Shown here piece by piece: positions 38,065 through 49,386 of a stretch of DNA of 64,000 nucleotides. This stretch comes from an uncultured Oscillospiraceae bacterium (lineage in GTDB: Bacteria; Bacillota; Clostridia; Oscillospirales; Oscillospiraceae): contig CANRLZ010000005.1 in the NCBI GenBank assembly GCA_947631595.1, positions 1-64,000 of the forward strand, in the 5' to 3' direction. How positions within the stretch are numbered: position 1 is the first letter of the stretch; every line of letters starts with the position of its first letter. The notes beneath the pieces were generated by a model. That model did not search any database, was not told where the DNA came from, and saw nothing but the letters and a program-made list of their open reading frames with translations. Both the position numbers and the translations under genes were made by a program.

Positions 38065-38090
38065 TGTTTACACCTCCAATGTTGGGGAAA

Positions 38091-39038
38091 TCAGTTCTCT
38101 TCGCTGGCCAGGGTCAGGCCCATCATCGCCAGCTTGTTCATGACCTCTTCCAGGCTCTTCCGACCCAGGTTGCGCACCTTCATCATCTCGTCCTCGGTCT
38201 TGGAGATAAGATCCTCCACCGTGTTGATGTTGGCGCGCTTGAGGCAGTTAAAGCTCCGCACGGACAGGTCCAGCTCCTCAATGGTCATCTCCAGGACCTT
38301 ATCCCGCTGGTGCTCGGACTTCTCCACCACCGTGGAGCGAGAACCCATGGTCTCGGAGAGGTCGGTGAAGAGCATGAAGTGGTCGCACAGGATGCGGGCG
38401 CCAAGGCTCACCGCGTCCCGTGCGGAGATCACCCCGTTGGTCCAGACCTCCAGGGTGAGCTTGTCAAAGTCGGTGGCGTCGCCCACGCGGGTGTTCTCCA
38501 CGGTGTAGTTGACCTTCTTCACCGGGGTGTAGACGCTGTCCACGGGGATGAGGCCGATGACCGCCTGCTGGGGCTTGTTGCGGTCGGCGGGGACGTAGCC
38601 CCGGCCGCGGGCAAGGGTCAGCTCCATGTTCAGGCCGGCCTCCGGGCCAAGGGTGGCGATGTGGAGGTCGGGATTGAGAATCTCCACCTCGCCGTCGGCC
38701 TTGATGTCGCCGGCGGTGACCTCGCAGGGGCCGGTGGCCTCGATATAGACGGTCTTGGCGCCTTCGCTGTACAGTTTGGCGATGATGCTCTTGATGTTGA
38801 GGACGATCTCGGTCACGTCCTCCTTCACACCGGGGATGGTGGAGAACTCATGCTGCACGCCGGCGATCTTGATGGAGGTCACGGCCACACCGGGCAGGCT
38901 GGAGAGCAGGATACGGCGCATGGAGTTGCCCAGGGTGGTGCCGTAGCCCCGCTCCAGAGGCTCGATGATATACTTGCCATGAGATTCCTCGCCAGGGGTT
39001 TCGATACATTCGATGCGGGGCTTCTCGATTTCTACCAT
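38091..39038 (-). CDS. rpoA: RNA polymerase alpha subunit
   Basis: [27 protein letters not shown]-type motif; alpha-CTD. Confidence 0.97.
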   Translation of the reverse strand: MVEIEKPRIECIETPGEESHGKYIIEPLERGYGTTLGNSMRRILLSSLPGVAVTSIKIAGVQHEFSTIPGVKEDVTEIVLNIKSIIAKLYSEGAKTVYIEATGPCEVTAGDIKADGEVEILNPDLHIATLGPEAGLNMELTLARGRGYVPADRNKPQQAVIGLIPVDSVYTPVKKVNYTVENTRVGDATDFDKLTLEVWTNGVISARDAVSLGARILCDHFMLFTDLSETMGSRSTVVEKSEHQRDKVLEMTIEELDLSVRSFNCLKRANINTVEDLISKTEDEMMKVRNLGRKSLEEVMNKLAMMGLTLASEEN

Positions 39039-39095
39039 TATCGTATGACCCTCCTTCTTTCCGCAATTCGGTTGGTTCCAAACGAGGGGAGCTTA

Positions 39096-39698
39096 TTACT
39101 TGGAGTAAAGCTCGACGATAAGGTGCTCCTCCACGGGCATGTCGATGTCCTCCCGGGCGGGGAGCTGGAGCACAGTGCCCTTCAGGGCGTTCTTCTCCCG
39201 GCTCAGCCACTGGGGGGTGGCGAAGATGGGAGCGTCCTCGCCGGTGAAGCGCTTAAAGCGCACGCTGGAGCGGCTGGACTCCTTGACCTCGATCACGTCG
39301 CCGGGCTTCACCAGGTAGGAGGGGATGTTCACCTTCCGACCGTTCACGGTGAAGTGGCCGTGGTTCACGCTCTGGCGGGCTTCCCGACGGGTCATGGCGA
39401 AGCCCAGGCGGTAGACCACGTTGTCCAGGCGGCGCTCGATGGTGGTGAGCAGCACCTCGCCGGTCATGCCCTGGCTCCGGGCGGCCTTCTCGTAGTAAGC
39501 CCGGAACTGCTTCTCCATAATGCCGTAGACGAACTTGACCTTCTGCTTCTCGTTCATCTGCATGGCGTACTCGCTCTGCTTCCGGCGCATCTGGCCCTTG
39601 GGGTTGCGGTTGGTCTGCTTCTTGGCGTACCCCATGGCGGCAGGGGAGACGTTCAGCGCCTTGCAGCGCTTGGCCACAGGCTGCATATTCTTAGCCAT
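39096..39698 (-). CDS. rpsD: 30S ribosomal protein S4
   Basis: S4 RNA-binding domain; operon position. Confidence 0.95.
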   Translation of the reverse strand: MAKNMQPVAKRCKALNVSPAAMGYAKKQTNRNPKGQMRRKQSEYAMQMNEKQKVKFVYGIMEKQFRAYYEKAARSQGMTGEVLLTTIERRLDNVVYRLGFAMTRREARQSVNHGHFTVNGRKVNIPSYLVKPGDVIEVKESSRSSVRFKRFTGEDAPIFATPQWLSREKNALKGTVLQLPAREDIDMPVEEHLIVELYSK

Positions 39699-39719
39699 AT
39701 CAGTTCTACCTCCTTCCGA

Positions 39720-40124
39720 TTACACGCGGCGCCGCTTGGGGGGACGGCAGCCGTTGTGGGGGATGGGGGTCACGTCCTTGATAAGGGTGACCTCCAGGCC
39801 CACCGCCTGAAGCGCCCGGATGGCGGCCTCACGGCCGGCGCCGGGACCCTTCACGAAGACCTCCACGGTCTTCAGACCGTGCTCCATGGCCGCCTTGGCG
39901 GCGGTCTCAGCGGCGGTCTGGGCGGCGAAGGGGGTGGACTTCCGGGAGCCACGGAACCCCATCTCGCCGGAGGACGCCCAGGAGATGGCGTTGCCCTGGG
40001 GATCGGTCACGGTGACCATGGTGTTGTTGAAGGAAGAGCGGATATGCACGGCGCCCTTCTCGATGTTCTTGCGTTCGCGGCGACGACGGGTGGTCGCCTT
40101 CTTGCCCTTGGTGTTCGCTGCCAT
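39720..40124 (-). CDS. rpsK: 30S ribosomal protein S11
   Basis: [42 protein letters not shown]. Confidence 0.97.
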   Translation of the reverse strand: MAANTKGKKATTRRRRERKNIEKGAVHIRSSFNNTMVTVTDPQGNAISWASSGEMGFRGSRKSTPFAAQTAAETAAKAAMEHGLKTVEVFVKGPGAGREAAIRALQAVGLEVTLIKDVTPIPHNGCRPPKRRRV

Positions 40125-40139
40125 ATTCCTCTTCCCTCC

Positions 40140-40508
40140 TTACTTCTTCTTGTTGGCCACGGTGCGCTTGGGACCCTTGCGGGTGCGGGCGTTGGTCTTG
40201 GAGCGCTGGCCGCGCACGGGCAGGCCCTTGCGGTGGCGGATGCCGCGGTAGCAGCCGATCTCGGTGAGCCGCTTGATATCAAGGGCCACGTTCCGGCGCA
40301 GGTCGCCCTCCACCGTGTAGTCCCGGCTGATCTCTTCCCGGAGGGCAGCCTCTTGGTCCTCAGTCAGATCCTTCACGCGGGTGTCCGGGTCGATACCGGT
40401 GGCGGCCAGGATCTTGTTGGCGCTGGTGCGCCCGATGCCGAAGATATAAGTCAGCCCGATCTCGATGCGCTTATCCTTGGGCAAGTCAATACCAGCAATA
40501 CGAGCCAT
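40140..40508 (-). CDS. rpsM: 30S ribosomal protein S13
   Basis: [27 protein letters not shown]. Confidence 0.97.
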   Translation of the reverse strand: MARIAGIDLPKDKRIEIGLTYIFGIGRTSANKILAATGIDPDTRVKDLTEDQEAALREEISRDYTVEGDLRRNVALDIKRLTEIGCYRGIRHRKGLPVRGQRSKTNARTRKGPKRTVANKKK

Positions 40509-40526
40509 ATCGTTCTGTCCCTCCTT

Positions 40527-40640
40527 TTAACCTTGTCTCTGCTTGTGCTTCGGGTTTTCGCAAATGACCATGACTTTGCCCTTGCGCTTGATGATCTTGC
40601 ACTTCTCGCACATGGGCTTCACAGACGGCCGTACTTTCAT
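40527..40640 (-). CDS. rpmJ: 50S ribosomal protein L36
   Basis: Manual translation [37 protein letters not shown] (37 aa); below ORF-track cutoff. Confidence 0.97.
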   Translation of the reverse strand: MKVRPSVKPMCEKCKIIKRKGKVMVICENPKHKQRQG

Positions 40641-40769
40641 GGGAAACCTCCTTCTTGTGAATGCCTTGATGGCCCCGCCCTGCCGCAAGCCTGAATACCG
40701 TTCGGCAAAGCCCGGACAGGGTCGGTCGTGGATGGTGGATGGTTCTGCGCGGCGATCCGCGCGGGTCTC

Positions 40770-40988
40770 TTACTTGGTCCGCCAGGTGATGCGCCCGCGG
40801 GTGACGTCGTAGGGCGACATCTGGACGGTGACCTTGTCCCCGGGCAGGATGCGGATGAAGTTCATGCGCAGCTTGCCGGAGATGTGGGCGAGAATGATGT
40901 GTCCATTCCCGATGTCCACTTTAAAGGTGGTGTTGGGCAGCGCCTCGGTGACGACGCCCTCCACTTCGATCATATCATCTTTTGCCAA
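40770..40988 (-). CDS. infA: Translation initiation factor IF-1
   Basis: [51 protein letters not shown]. Confidence 0.97.
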   Translation of the reverse strand: MAKDDMIEVEGVVTEALPNTTFKVDIGNGHIILAHISGKLRMNFIRILPGDKVTVQMSPYDVTRGRITWRTK

Positions 40989-41274
40989 GTCTCATTTCCT
41001 CCTTGAAGGCGGCCAGCGCCCGTCTCAGCTCGCGGTTGGAAACCGTTTCTCCTCGCTGTAACTTCTCGGTGACCGGGTGGGGAAACTCCCGTTGGGCGTC
41101 GGTGAGGATGGTCACGTGGCCCAGCGCTTTTTCCTTGGGGTGGGCGAACTTGCGGCCCTTTCCGTCGGCCAGGAGGAGCCGGGGCTTGCCCTGGGCCTCT
41201 CCGACCACGTAGAAGAGCTTGCCCTTGTCCCGGCCCATCTGGGCCTCTACGATCCGTCCGGCGCGGTCAGACAT
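40975..41274 (-). CDS. KOW-domain RNA-binding protein (L14e-like)
   Basis: [44 protein letters not shown]; common Clostridia position. Confidence 0.85.
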   Translation of the reverse strand: MSDRAGRIVEAQMGRDKGKLFYVVGEAQGKPRLLLADGKGRKFAHPKEKALGHVTILTDAQREFPHPVTEKLQRGETVSNRELRRALAAFKEEMRLGKR

Positions 41275-42037
41275 GGCCGTCTCCCGGATCGGTGAGGATC
41301 TCCGGTTCGCCCTCGGTGATGAGGATGGTGTTTTCGTAGTGGGCGGCCAGGCTGCGATCCACCGTGACGGTGGTCCAGTTGCCCTCCAGGTTCTCCACGT
41401 GCCAATCCCCGGCGCAGACCATGGGTTCCACGGCCAGGACCATGCCCGGCAGGAGCCGGGGGCCGTGACCGGCGGGGCCGTAGTTGGGCACCTCCGGCGG
41501 CTCGTGCATCTCCCGGCCTACCCCGTGGCCCACGAAGTCCCGGACCACGCTGAAGCCGAAGCCCTCCACGTACTTCTGGACGGCGGCGCCGATGTCCCGG
41601 ACCCGGTTCCCGGCCCTGGCGAAGCGGATGCCCTCAAAGAAGCTCTGCTTGGTGGCCTCCACCAGTTTCCTGGCCTCCTCGCTCACCGCGCCGCACAGGA
41701 AGGTTCCGGCGCAGTCGCCGTGGTAACCGCCCAGGTAGGCGCCCACGTCGATGGAGACGATGTCCCCCTCCCGGAGGACTTGCTCCCGCCGGGGGATGCC
41801 GTGGATGACGCACTCGTTCACCGAGGCGCAGATGGAGGCGGGGAAGCCGTACAGGCCCAGGAAGCTGGGCTTGGCCCCGTGGCCCTGGATGAACCGCCGC
41901 ACCTCCCGGTCGATCTCGAAGGTGCTCACCCCTGGCCGGACCATAGATCCGGCCAAGGCTCTGGCCTGGGCGGTGAGGCGTCCGGCGCGGCGCATCTTCT
42001 CGATCTCCTGGGGAGATTTCAGGGAGATCATCTCCAT
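41267..42037 (-). CDS. map: Type I methionyl aminopeptidase
   Basis: ISLKSPQEIEKMRRAGRL...VNECVIHGIP...VGHGVGREMHEPPEVPNYG. Confidence 0.96.
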   Translation of the reverse strand: MEMISLKSPQEIEKMRRAGRLTAQARALAGSMVRPGVSTFEIDREVRRFIQGHGAKPSFLGLYGFPASICASVNECVIHGIPRREQVLREGDIVSIDVGAYLGGYHGDCAGTFLCGAVSEEARKLVEATKQSFFEGIRFARAGNRVRDIGAAVQKYVEGFGFSVVRDFVGHGVGREMHEPPEVPNYGPAGHGPRLLPGMVLAVEPMVCAGDWHVENLEGNWTTVTVDRSLAAHYENTILITEGEPEILTDPGDGHV

Positions 42038-42040
42038 GGC

Positions 42041-42685
42041 TTACAGGCCCAGGACTTGGCAGACAGCCTGGGTGGTCTCCTCAATGGAGGCCCCGTCCAC
42101 GCTCACCGTGGCCAGCAGACCCCGCTGGGCGTAGAAGTCCTTGAGGGGTTCGGTCTCGGCGTGGTAGACGCGCAGGCGGTCCAGCACCGTCTCCGGCTTG
42201 TCGTCCTTGCGCTGGATCAGCTCCCCGCCGCAGGCGTCGCAGACGCCCTCGGTCTTGGGGGGCTTGGCGGCCACATGGTAGGGGGCGCCGCACTTGGCGC
42301 ACACCCGCCGGCCGCTCATGCGCTGGACGATGCTCTCGTCGCTGACCTCCAGGGAGACGACTTTGTCAAAGGTGACGCCCATGTCCTCCAGGGCCTGGGC
42401 CTGGGCGAGGGTGCGGGGCACCCCGTCCAGGATATAGCCCTTTTGGCAGTCGCTCTGGGCCAGGCGCTCTTTGACGATGTTCAGAATGACCTCGTCGGGG
42501 ACCAGCTGGCCGGCGTCCATAAAGCTCTTGGCCTTCTTGCCGGTCTCGGTTCCGTCGGCGATGGCGGCGCGGAGGATGTTGCCGGTGGAGATGGTGGGGA
42601 TGCCCAGCTTGCCGGCCAGAATGTCGGCCTGGGTCCCTTTTCCGGCGCCGGGGGCGCCTAAAAAGATCAGTTTCATCCCGCGCAC
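42041..42685 (-). CDS. adk: Adenylate kinase with Cys4 zinc lid
   Basis: MKLIFLGAPGAGKGTQADILAGKLGIPTISTGNILR; CAKCGAPYHV...CDACGGELIQRKDD. Confidence 0.97.
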   Translation of the reverse strand: MRGMKLIFLGAPGAGKGTQADILAGKLGIPTISTGNILRAAIADGTETGKKAKSFMDAGQLVPDEVILNIVKERLAQSDCQKGYILDGVPRTLAQAQALEDMGVTFDKVVSLEVSDESIVQRMSGRRVCAKCGAPYHVAAKPPKTEGVCDACGGELIQRKDDKPETVLDRLRVYHAETEPLKDFYAQRGLLATVSVDGASIEETTQAVCQVLGL

Positions 42686-42689
42686 CTCG

Positions 42690-44012
42690 TTATTCCAGGA
42701 AGCCCTTGTAGTGGCGCATGAGCATCTGGGCCTCCAGAGCCTTCACCGTCTCCAGCGCCACGCCCACCACGATGATGACGGAGGTGCCGCCGATGGCCAG
42801 GTTGCTGTAACCCACGATGTTGCCCGTGATGATGGGCAGCAGGGCGATGACCGCCAGGTACAGGGCGCCGAACATGGTGATCTTGTTCAGGACCTTCTGG
42901 AGGAACTCGGCGGTGGGACGGCCGGGGCGGAAGCCGGGGACGAAGCCGCCGTTGTTCTTCAGGTTGTTGGCCACTTCAACGGGGTTGAACTGGATGCTGG
43001 CGTAGAAGTAGCTGAAGCCCACGATGAGCAGGAAGTAGACCACCGCGTAGACAACGCCACGGGTCTGGAAGACCTTCATAAAGGCGGAGTCCATGCCGCC
43101 AGGGATGAAGGCCGCGATGGTGGCGGGCAGGGAGGCGATGGCCTGGGCGAAGATGATGGGCAGAACGCCGGACATATTCACCTTCATAGGCAGGTGGGTG
43201 GACTGGCCGCCGTACATCTTCCGGCCCACCACCCGCTTGGCGTACTGCACGGGGATGCGCCGCTCGGAGTTGGTGATGAAGACGATGAAGATGACCAGGG
43301 CCAGCATCCCAATGATGATCAGGGGGATGAGAACCGGGTGCATAGCGCCGTCGGCCTTGGGGTCAGAGGACCAGGTCTGCACGCCCCGGATCATGGACCA
43401 GACCATACTGGGGCCGCGGGAGACGATACCGGCGAACAGGATGATGGAGATGCCGTTGCCGATGCCGAACTCGGTGATCTGCTCGCCCAGCCACATGACG
43501 AAGGCGGAGCCGGCGGTGAAAGCGGTGACGATGATGACGCCGGCCACCCACATGGGCACGCCGTTGGTGTTCAGCAGGGTGCCGCTGTACTGGGTGTTCC
43601 AGTTGCGGATCAGGGTGAAGTAGCCAAAGCCCTGGAGGATGGCGATGGCCACGGTGGTGTAGCGGGTGATGGCGGCGATCTTCTTCTGGCCCTCGTCGCC
43701 GCCCTCTTTCTTCAGCCGCTCCAGGGCGGGGATGGCGACGCACAGCAGCTCGATGATAATGGAGCTGTTGATATAGGGCTGGATGCTCAGGGCGAAGACC
43801 GTCGCCTGGGCGAAGGCGTCGCCGCTCATGGCGTTGAGAAGCCCGAAGATGGTGCCGGACTGCGTGCTCAGGTAGCTGGACAGCGCCTGGCTGCTGATGA
43901 AGGGCACGGGCACAACGGAGCCCATGCGGAAAACCAGCAGCGCGAACAGGGTGAACAGCAGCTTGCGGCGCAGGTCATCGATCTTCCAGGCGTTCCGGAT
44001 GGTCGTGATCAA
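42690..44012 (-). CDS. secY: Protein translocase subunit SecY
   Basis: Ten-TM SecY with GIGNGISIILFAGIV and VEVANNLKNNGGFVPG. Confidence 0.97.
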   Translation of the reverse strand: MITTIRNAWKIDDLRRKLLFTLFALLVFRMGSVVPVPFISSQALSSYLSTQSGTIFGLLNAMSGDAFAQATVFALSIQPYINSSIIIELLCVAIPALERLKKEGGDEGQKKIAAITRYTTVAIAILQGFGYFTLIRNWNTQYSGTLLNTNGVPMWVAGVIIVTAFTAGSAFVMWLGEQITEFGIGNGISIILFAGIVSRGPSMVWSMIRGVQTWSSDPKADGAMHPVLIPLIIIGMLALVIFIVFITNSERRIPVQYAKRVVGRKMYGGQSTHLPMKVNMSGVLPIIFAQAIASLPATIAAFIPGGMDSAFMKVFQTRGVVYAVVYFLLIVGFSYFYASIQFNPVEVANNLKNNGGFVPGFRPGRPTAEFLQKVLNKITMFGALYLAVIALLPIITGNIVGYSNLAIGGTSVIIVVGVALETVKALEAQMLMRHYKGFLE

Positions 44013-44013
44013 T

Positions 44014-44454
44014 TCAAATCACCTCGGCCTTTCCGCCCGCCGCCTCGATCTTCTCCTTGGCGGAGGCGGAGAAGGCGTTGGCCCGGACGGTGAGCTTCTT
44101 GGTGAGCTTCCCGTTGCCCAGCACCTTGACCCCGTACTCGCACTTGGAGAGGATCTTCTTGTCCAGCAGGTCACAGATGTTCACCGTGGCGCCGTCGTCG
44201 AACTTGTTCAGGCTGCCCACGTTGATGGCCTCCAGGGGCTTGGCGAAGATGTTGTTGAAGCCCCGCTTGGGCACCCGGCGGGCAAGGGGCATCTGGCCGC
44301 CCTCAAAGCCCACGCGCACACCGCCGCCGGAGCGAGCCCACTGGCCCTTGTGGCCACGGCCGGCGGTCTTGCCGTTGCCGGTGCCCGGACCCCGGCCCTT
44401 GCGCTTGCCGACCTGCGTCGAGCCGGGGGCGGGGGAGAGTTCATGCAAATTCAT
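44014..44454 (-). CDS. rplO: 50S ribosomal protein L15
   Basis: [38 protein letters not shown]. Confidence 0.97.
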   Translation of the reverse strand: MNLHELSPAPGSTQVGKRKGRGPGTGNGKTAGRGHKGQWARSGGGVRVGFEGGQMPLARRVPKRGFNNIFAKPLEAINVGSLNKFDDGATVNICDLLDKKILSKCEYGVKVLGNGKLTKKLTVRANAFSASAKEKIEAAGGKAEVI

Positions 44455-44467
44455 TGTTGGCGCCTCC

Positions 44468-44650
44468 TTACTTTTCCTCGGTCACCTGAAGGAGGTAACC
44501 GATCAGGGCGATCTTGCCCCGGGTAGCGGCGTTGTCGGGCTGGACGGTGACGTCCCCGATCTTCCGCAGGCCCAGAGCCTCGGCGGTGGCCTTGTGCTTG
44601 GCCAGGCGGCCGTTCAGGCTCTTGGCCAGAGTGATGTTCAGCTTAGCCAT
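44468..44650 (-). CDS. rpmD: 50S ribosomal protein L30
   Basis: Short L30 sequence; operon position. Confidence 0.93.
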   Translation of the reverse strand: MAKLNITLAKSLNGRLAKHKATAEALGLRKIGDVTVQPDNAATRGKIALIGYLLQVTEEK

Positions 44651-44663
44651 GTCACGACCCTCC

Positions 44664-45164
44664 TTAACCGGTGATTTCTTCCACGCTCTTGCCCCTGGTC
44701 TTGGCGACCTGCTCGGGGCTGCGCAGAGCCTTCAGACCCTCAAAGGTGGCGGAGACCACGTTCTGGGGGTTGTTGGAGCGCAGGCACTTGGCCCGGATGT
44801 CCCGGATGCCGGCGGCCTCCATGACCGCGCGGACCGGGCCGCCGGCGATGATGCCGGTGCCGGGGGCGGCGGGCTTGAGGAGGACCCGGCCGGCGCCGAA
44901 CTCCCCGATGATCTCGTGGGGAATGGTGGTGCCGGAGAGGGTGACGGTGGTGAGGTTCTTCTTGGCGTCCTCAATGCCCTTGCGGATGGCCTCGGGAACC
45001 TCGGCGGCCTTGCCGGTGCCGAAGCCCACGCGGCCCTTCTCGTCGCCGATGACCATGAGGGCGGTGAACTTGGCCACGCGGCCGCCCTTGACCGTCTTGG
45101 AAACGCGGTTCAGATAGACCAGCTTCTCGCTGAACTCGCTCTGCTCTTTCTCAAACTTAGGCAT
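44664..45164 (-). CDS. rpsE: 30S ribosomal protein S5
   Basis: [30 protein letters not shown]. Confidence 0.97.
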   Translation of the reverse strand: MPKFEKEQSEFSEKLVYLNRVSKTVKGGRVAKFTALMVIGDEKGRVGFGTGKAAEVPEAIRKGIEDAKKNLTTVTLSGTTIPHEIIGEFGAGRVLLKPAAPGTGIIAGGPVRAVMEAAGIRDIRAKCLRSNNPQNVVSATFEGLKALRSPEQVAKTRGKSVEEITG

Positions 45165-45180
45165 ATCTCATCCTCCTCCC

Positions 45181-45540
45181 TTAAAACTCCAGGCCGCCCT
45201 CGCGGGCGCCCTCGGCCAGGGCCTGGACCCGGCCGTGGTAGACGTAGCCGCCCCGGTCGAAGACCACGGTGCTGATGCCCTTGGCCTTGGCCCGTTCGGC
45301 CACGGTCTGGCCCACCTTCTTGGCGGCGTCCTTGTTGCTGCCCAGGCCCTCAAACCCCTTCTCCAGGGAGGAGGCGGAGCAAAGGGTCACGCCGTTGACA
45401 TCGTCGATGACCTGAGCGTAGATGTTGGTCTCGCTGCGGAACACGTTGAGGCGGGGACGCTCGGGGGTGCCGCTGATCTTGGCGCGGACCCGCTTGTGGC
45501 GGCGCAGCCGCTGAGCGTTGGTATCGATTTTCTTGATCAT
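45181..45540 (-). CDS. rplR: 50S ribosomal protein L18
   Basis: L18 sequence and position. Confidence 0.96.
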   Translation of the reverse strand: MIKKIDTNAQRLRRHKRVRAKISGTPERPRLNVFRSETNIYAQVIDDVNGVTLCSASSLEKGFEGLGSNKDAAKKVGQTVAERAKAKGISTVVFDRGGYVYHGRVQALAEGAREGGLEF

Positions 45541-45555
45541 AGCTTAGGCACCTCC

Positions 45556-46104
45556 TTACTTCTTCTTCACGCCGGTCTTGCCTTCCTTGCGGCGGATGAC
45601 CTCGTCGGTGTATTTGATCCCCTTGCCCTTATAGGGTTCGGGCGGACGTTTCTCTCTGATCTCGGCGGCGAACTGGCCCACGCGCTGCTTGTCCGCGCCG
45701 CTGACGACGATCTTGTTGGGGGTGGGGGTCTCCAGGGTGATGCCCTCGGGGGCCTCCATGGTCACCTGATGGGAAAAGCCCAGGTTCATGACCAGCTTGC
45801 CGCCCTCCATGGCCACGCGGTAACCCACGCCGTTCACGTCCAGCTCCTTCTTGAAGCCCTCGGTGACGCCCACGACCATGTTGTTGAGCAGGGTGCGGGT
45901 CAGGCCGTGGAGACTGCGGCTCTCCTTGAGATCGTTGGGACGGGAGACGTGGATGACGTTCCCATCCTGCTGAATGGTGATGATGTTGTTCAGGTCCCGC
46001 TCCAGGGTGCCCTTGGGACCCTTCACGGTGACGTGGTTGTTCTCCTCCACCTTGACCTCCACGCCGGCGGGCAGGGTGATGGGCATTCTACCAATTCTCG
46101 ACAT
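45556..46104 (-). CDS. rplF: 50S ribosomal protein L6
   Basis: [17 protein letters not shown]...[28 protein letters not shown]. Confidence 0.97.
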   Translation of the reverse strand: MSRIGRMPITLPAGVEVKVEENNHVTVKGPKGTLERDLNNIITIQQDGNVIHVSRPNDLKESRSLHGLTRTLLNNMVVGVTEGFKKELDVNGVGYRVAMEGGKLVMNLGFSHQVTMEAPEGITLETPTPNKIVVSGADKQRVGQFAAEIREKRPPEPYKGKGIKYTDEVIRRKEGKTGVKKK

Positions 46105-46119
46105 CTGCTTTGCCCTCCC

Positions 46120-46518
46120 TTACCACACGAACGCCAGGACTTCGCCGCCGACGTGGGCCGCCCGCGCGGCCTTGTCGGTCATGACGCCCTTGGACGTGGA
46201 GATGATGGCGATCCCGAGGCCCCGGATGACCCGGGGCAGCTCGTCGGCGCCGGCGTACACCCGGAGGCCGGGCTTGCTGACGCGGCGGAGGTCGGTGATG
46301 GCCTTCTCCTTGTTGGCATTGTACTTCAGGGTGATGTGGATGATCCCCTGCATGTTGTCCTCGATGAGCTGGTAGTTCTTGATATAGCCCTCGTCGAGGA
46401 GGATCTGCGCGATGGACTTTTTCATGTTGCTGGCGGGCACGTCCACCGTATCATGCCCGGCGTTGGACGCGTTGCGGATACGGGTCAGCATATCCGCAAT
46501 GGGGTCTGTGATCTGCAT
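46120..46518 (-). CDS. rpsH: 30S ribosomal protein S8
   Basis: [30 protein letters not shown]. Confidence 0.97.
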   Translation of the reverse strand: MQITDPIADMLTRIRNASNAGHDTVDVPASNMKKSIAQILLDEGYIKNYQLIEDNMQGIIHITLKYNANKEKAITDLRRVSKPGLRVYAGADELPRVIRGLGIAIISTSKGVMTDKAARAAHVGGEVLAFVW

Positions 46519-46648
46519 GAGATTACCTCCTATTTCGATTACCGGCTTATCGCCGATGCACCGGCAAGGTATCTGGGCTTAGGCACCGTCCCGACCTGTT
46601 GCCGGCGGCTGGGGAAACGAACCCGGATCCGGGGTGGGGCAGCCGGAG

Positions 46649-46834
46649 TTACCAGCTGGCCTTCTTCACCCCGGGGATCTGGCCCTTGTACGCCAGCTCA
46701 CGGAAGCAGATACGGCAGATGCCGTAGTCCCGGAGATAGGCGTGAGGCCGACCGCAGATCTTGCAGCGGTTGTAGCGCCGAGTGGAGAACTTGGGCTTGG
46801 CCTGCTGCTTGAGGATCATGGATTTCTTCGCCAT
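46649..46834 (-). CDS. rpsN: 30S ribosomal protein S14 type Z
   Basis: [60 protein letters not shown]. Confidence 0.97.
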   Translation of the reverse strand: MAKKSMILKQQAKPKFSTRRYNRCKICGRPHAYLRDYGICRICFRELAYKGQIPGVKKASW

Positions 46835-46852
46835 CTTCTCGCCTCTCCTTTC

Positions 46853-47725
46853 TCAGCTCCGAACGAAGGGGGCGCCGATGAGCTCCAGCAGAGCGCGGCC
46901 CTCTTCGTCGGTGTTGGCGGTGGTGCAGATGATCACGTCCATGCCCCGGATCTTGTCGATCTTGTCGTAGTCGATCTCGGGGAAGATCAGCTGCTCCTTC
47001 AGGCCCAGGGCGTAGTTGCCCCGGCCGTCGAAGGAATTGGGGTTGATGCCCCGGAAGTCACGCACGCGGGGCAGGGCCACGCTGAACAGGCGGTCCAGGA
47101 ACTCCCACATCTTGTCGGAGCGGAGGGTCACCTTCGCGCCGATGGGCATCCCCTCGCGGAGCTTGAAGTTGGCCACCGACTTCTTGGCCTTGGTGATGAT
47201 GGGCTTCTGGCCGGTGATGGCGGCCAGGTCGCCCACCACGGCCTCCAGGACCTTGGCGTTGTCCCGGGCCTCGCCGCAGGCGCAGTTGACCACGATCTTG
47301 TCCAGCTTGGGGATCTGCATCACGGACTTGTAGCCGAAGCGCTTCATCAGCTCAGGGGCCACTTCCTTGACGTAGCGGGCCTTCAGGTTGGGCATGCCGT
47401 CGGTGTCGGCGGCGGCGGGGACGGCCTTCTTGCTCTCGGCCTTGGCGGCCTTCGCCTTGACCTCGGCGGCCTTCTCCTTCACGTCCTCAGCCACCTCGGC
47501 GGCCTTTTCCTTCGCGTCTTCCACGGCCTCCTCGGCCTTGGCCTTGGCGGCCTTCGCCTTGGTCTTGACCTCGGCCTTGACCTCCGCGGCTTTCTCCTTC
47601 ACGTCCTCGGCCACCTCGGCGGCCTTCTCCTTCACGTCCTCGGCCACTTCCGCGGCCTTCTCCTTCACGTCTTCCACGGCGGCTTCCACCGCCTCCTTGA
47701 CCTTATCAGTCTTGTTCTCAGCCAT
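46853..47725 (-). CDS. rplE: 50S ribosomal protein L5 with ~110-aa LEA-like N-terminal extension
   Basis: Canonical L5 from [23 protein letters not shown]; preceded in frame by repeated [11 protein letters not shown] units; Met1 has SD AAGGAGG. Confidence 0.94.
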   Translation of the reverse strand: MAENKTDKVKEAVEAAVEDVKEKAAEVAEDVKEKAAEVAEDVKEKAAEVKAEVKTKAKAAKAKAEEAVEDAKEKAAEVAEDVKEKAAEVKAKAAKAESKKAVPAAADTDGMPNLKARYVKEVAPELMKRFGYKSVMQIPKLDKIVVNCACGEARDNAKVLEAVVGDLAAITGQKPIITKAKKSVANFKLREGMPIGAKVTLRSDKMWEFLDRLFSVALPRVRDFRGINPNSFDGRGNYALGLKEQLIFPEIDYDKIDKIRGMDVIICTTANTDEEGRALLELIGAPFVRS

Positions 47726-47742
47726 TGGGTTTCCCTCCTTCC

Positions 47743-48075
47743 TCAGATCTCCGCGCCGCACTTCTTGCAGACGCGGGTCTTCTTGCCGTCGGCCACCTTA
47801 TGGCCGACGCGGGTGGCCTTGCCGCACTTGGGGCAGACCACCTGGACCTTGCAGGCGTAGAGGGGGGCTTCCTTCTTGATGATGCCGCCCTGGTCGCCCT
47901 GCTGGCGGGGCTTGGTGTGGCGGGAGACCATGTTCATGCCCTCCACGATCACCTTGCCCTCCTCGGGCATGACCTCCAGCACCTTCCCCTTGTGACCGGC
48001 CATACCCTTGTCCTTGGCCACGTCGCCGGAGATGCGGACGACGGTGTCGCCCTTCTTGATGTTCAGTTTGCTCAT
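47743..48075 (-). CDS. rplX: 50S ribosomal protein L24
   Basis: [57 protein letters not shown]. Confidence 0.97.
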   Translation of the reverse strand: MSKLNIKKGDTVVRISGDVAKDKGMAGHKGKVLEVMPEEGKVIVEGMNMVSRHTKPRQQGDQGGIIKKEAPLYACKVQVVCPKCGKATRVGHKVADGKKTRVCKKCGAEI

Positions 48076-48089
48076 GTTCTCTACCCCCC

Positions 48090-48458
48090 TTACAGCACTT
48101 CGGGGGCCAGGGACAGGATCTTCATGTAATCCTTGTCGCGCAGCTCCCGGGCCACCGGCCCAAAGATACGGGTACCGCGGGGGTTCTTGTCGTCGCGGAT
48201 GAGGACGGCGGCGTTGTCGTCAAAGCGGACATAGCTGCCGTCGGCACGGCGGACGCCCCGGCTGGAGCGGACGATGACGGCGCGGACCACCTCGCCCTTT
48301 TTCACCTGGCCGCCGGGCTGGGCCTTGCGGACCGAGGCCACCACCACGTCGCCGATGTTGCCGAACTTGCGGCGGGAGCCGCCCAGCACGCGGATGGTCT
48401 TGATCTCCTTGGCGCCGGTATTATCGGCAACCTTCAAATAGCTCTCCTGTTGGATCAT
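48090..48458 (-). CDS. rplN: 50S ribosomal protein L14
   Basis: [28 protein letters not shown]. Confidence 0.97.
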   Translation of the reverse strand: MIQQESYLKVADNTGAKEIKTIRVLGGSRRKFGNIGDVVVASVRKAQPGGQVKKGEVVRAVIVRSSRGVRRADGSYVRFDDNAAVLIRDDKNPRGTRIFGPVARELRDKDYMKILSLAPEVL

Positions 48459-48470
48459 ACTGGCACCTCC

Positions 48471-48731
48471 TTACTTCGCCTTCTCGATGATTTCCACGAC
48501 TCTCCAGCGCTTGTCCTTGCTGAGAGGCCGGGTCTCCATGACGCGGACGCGGTCGCCCACGCCGCAGGAGTTCTGTTCGTCATGGGCCTTGAGCTTGTAG
48601 GTCCGCTTGACGATCTTCTTGTACAGGGGGTGGGCCACACGGTCGGCAATGGCCACCACAACGGTCTTGTCCATCTTGTCAGAGACCACCAGGCCGACTC
48701 TGGTCTTACGGGAAGAAGTTCTGTTTTCCAC
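48471..48731 (-). CDS. rpsQ: 30S ribosomal protein S17
   Basis: [21 protein letters not shown]. Confidence 0.96.
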   Translation of the reverse strand: MENRTSSRKTRVGLVVSDKMDKTVVVAIADRVAHPLYKKIVKRTYKLKAHDEQNSCGVGDRVRVMETRPLSKDKRWRVVEIIEKAK

Positions 48732-48748
48732 GGTTCCTTTCCTCCTTC

Positions 48749-48952
48749 TTATCGGCTGGCCAGCTCTTGCTGGCGGATGATGGTCTTGACCCGGGCGATG
48801 TCCCGCTTCACCTGGGCGATGCGGGTGGGGTTGTCCAGCTGGTTGGTGGCGTGCTGAAGACGAAGCTGGAAGAGGTCCTTCTTCAGCTCCACGAGCTTGC
48901 CCTCAAGCTCCTTGGCGCTCATCTTGCGAACTTCACTGGCTTTCATCTTCAT
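48749..48952 (-). CDS. rpmC: 50S ribosomal protein L29
   Basis: [43 protein letters not shown]. Confidence 0.96.
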   Translation of the reverse strand: MKMKASEVRKMSAKELEGKLVELKKDLFQLRLQHATNQLDNPTRIAQVKRDIARVKTIIRQQELASR

Positions 48953-49386
48953 TCACCACCCTTCTCCTGGTCTTCGCCGGCCTCGCGGGCGACGATCTTG
49001 CACTTCACCGGCAGCTTGTGGGAGGCCAGACGGAGGGCCTCGCGGGCAGTCTCCTCCGGCACGCCGGCGATCTCGAACATGATCCGGCCGGGCTTCACCA
49101 CGGCCACCCAGTACTCCGGGGAACCCTTACCGGAACCCATACGGGTCTCGGCGGGCTTCTCGGTGACGGGCTTATCGGGGAAGATCTTGATCCACACCTT
49201 ACCGCCACGCTTGGTGTAACGGGTCATGGCGATACGGGCGGCCTCGATCTGGTTGCTGGTGATCCAGGCGGGCTCGGTAGCCTGGAGGCCAAAGTCACCG
49301 TAGGTGACGGTGTTGCCTCGGGTGGCCTTGCCCTTCATCCGACCGCGGTGGACGCGGCGGTATTTGACTCTCTTGGGCAGCAGCAT
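48949..49386 (-). CDS. rplP: 50S ribosomal protein L16
   Basis: [36 protein letters not shown]. Confidence 0.97.
   Translation of the reverse strand: MLLPKRVKYRRVHRGRMKGKATRGNTVTYGDFGLQATEPAWITSNQIEAARIAMTRYTKRGGKVWIKIFPDKPVTEKPAETRMGSGKGSPEYWVAVVKPGRIMFEIAGVPEETAREALRLASHKLPVKCKIVAREAGEDQEKGGE

Noticed and set aside
38064-40694. 876-aa plus-strand ORF
   Set aside because: Antisense to rpoA-rpsD-rpsK-rpsM; high-GC artefact. Other plus-strand ORFs over the ribosomal operon rejected for the same reason.
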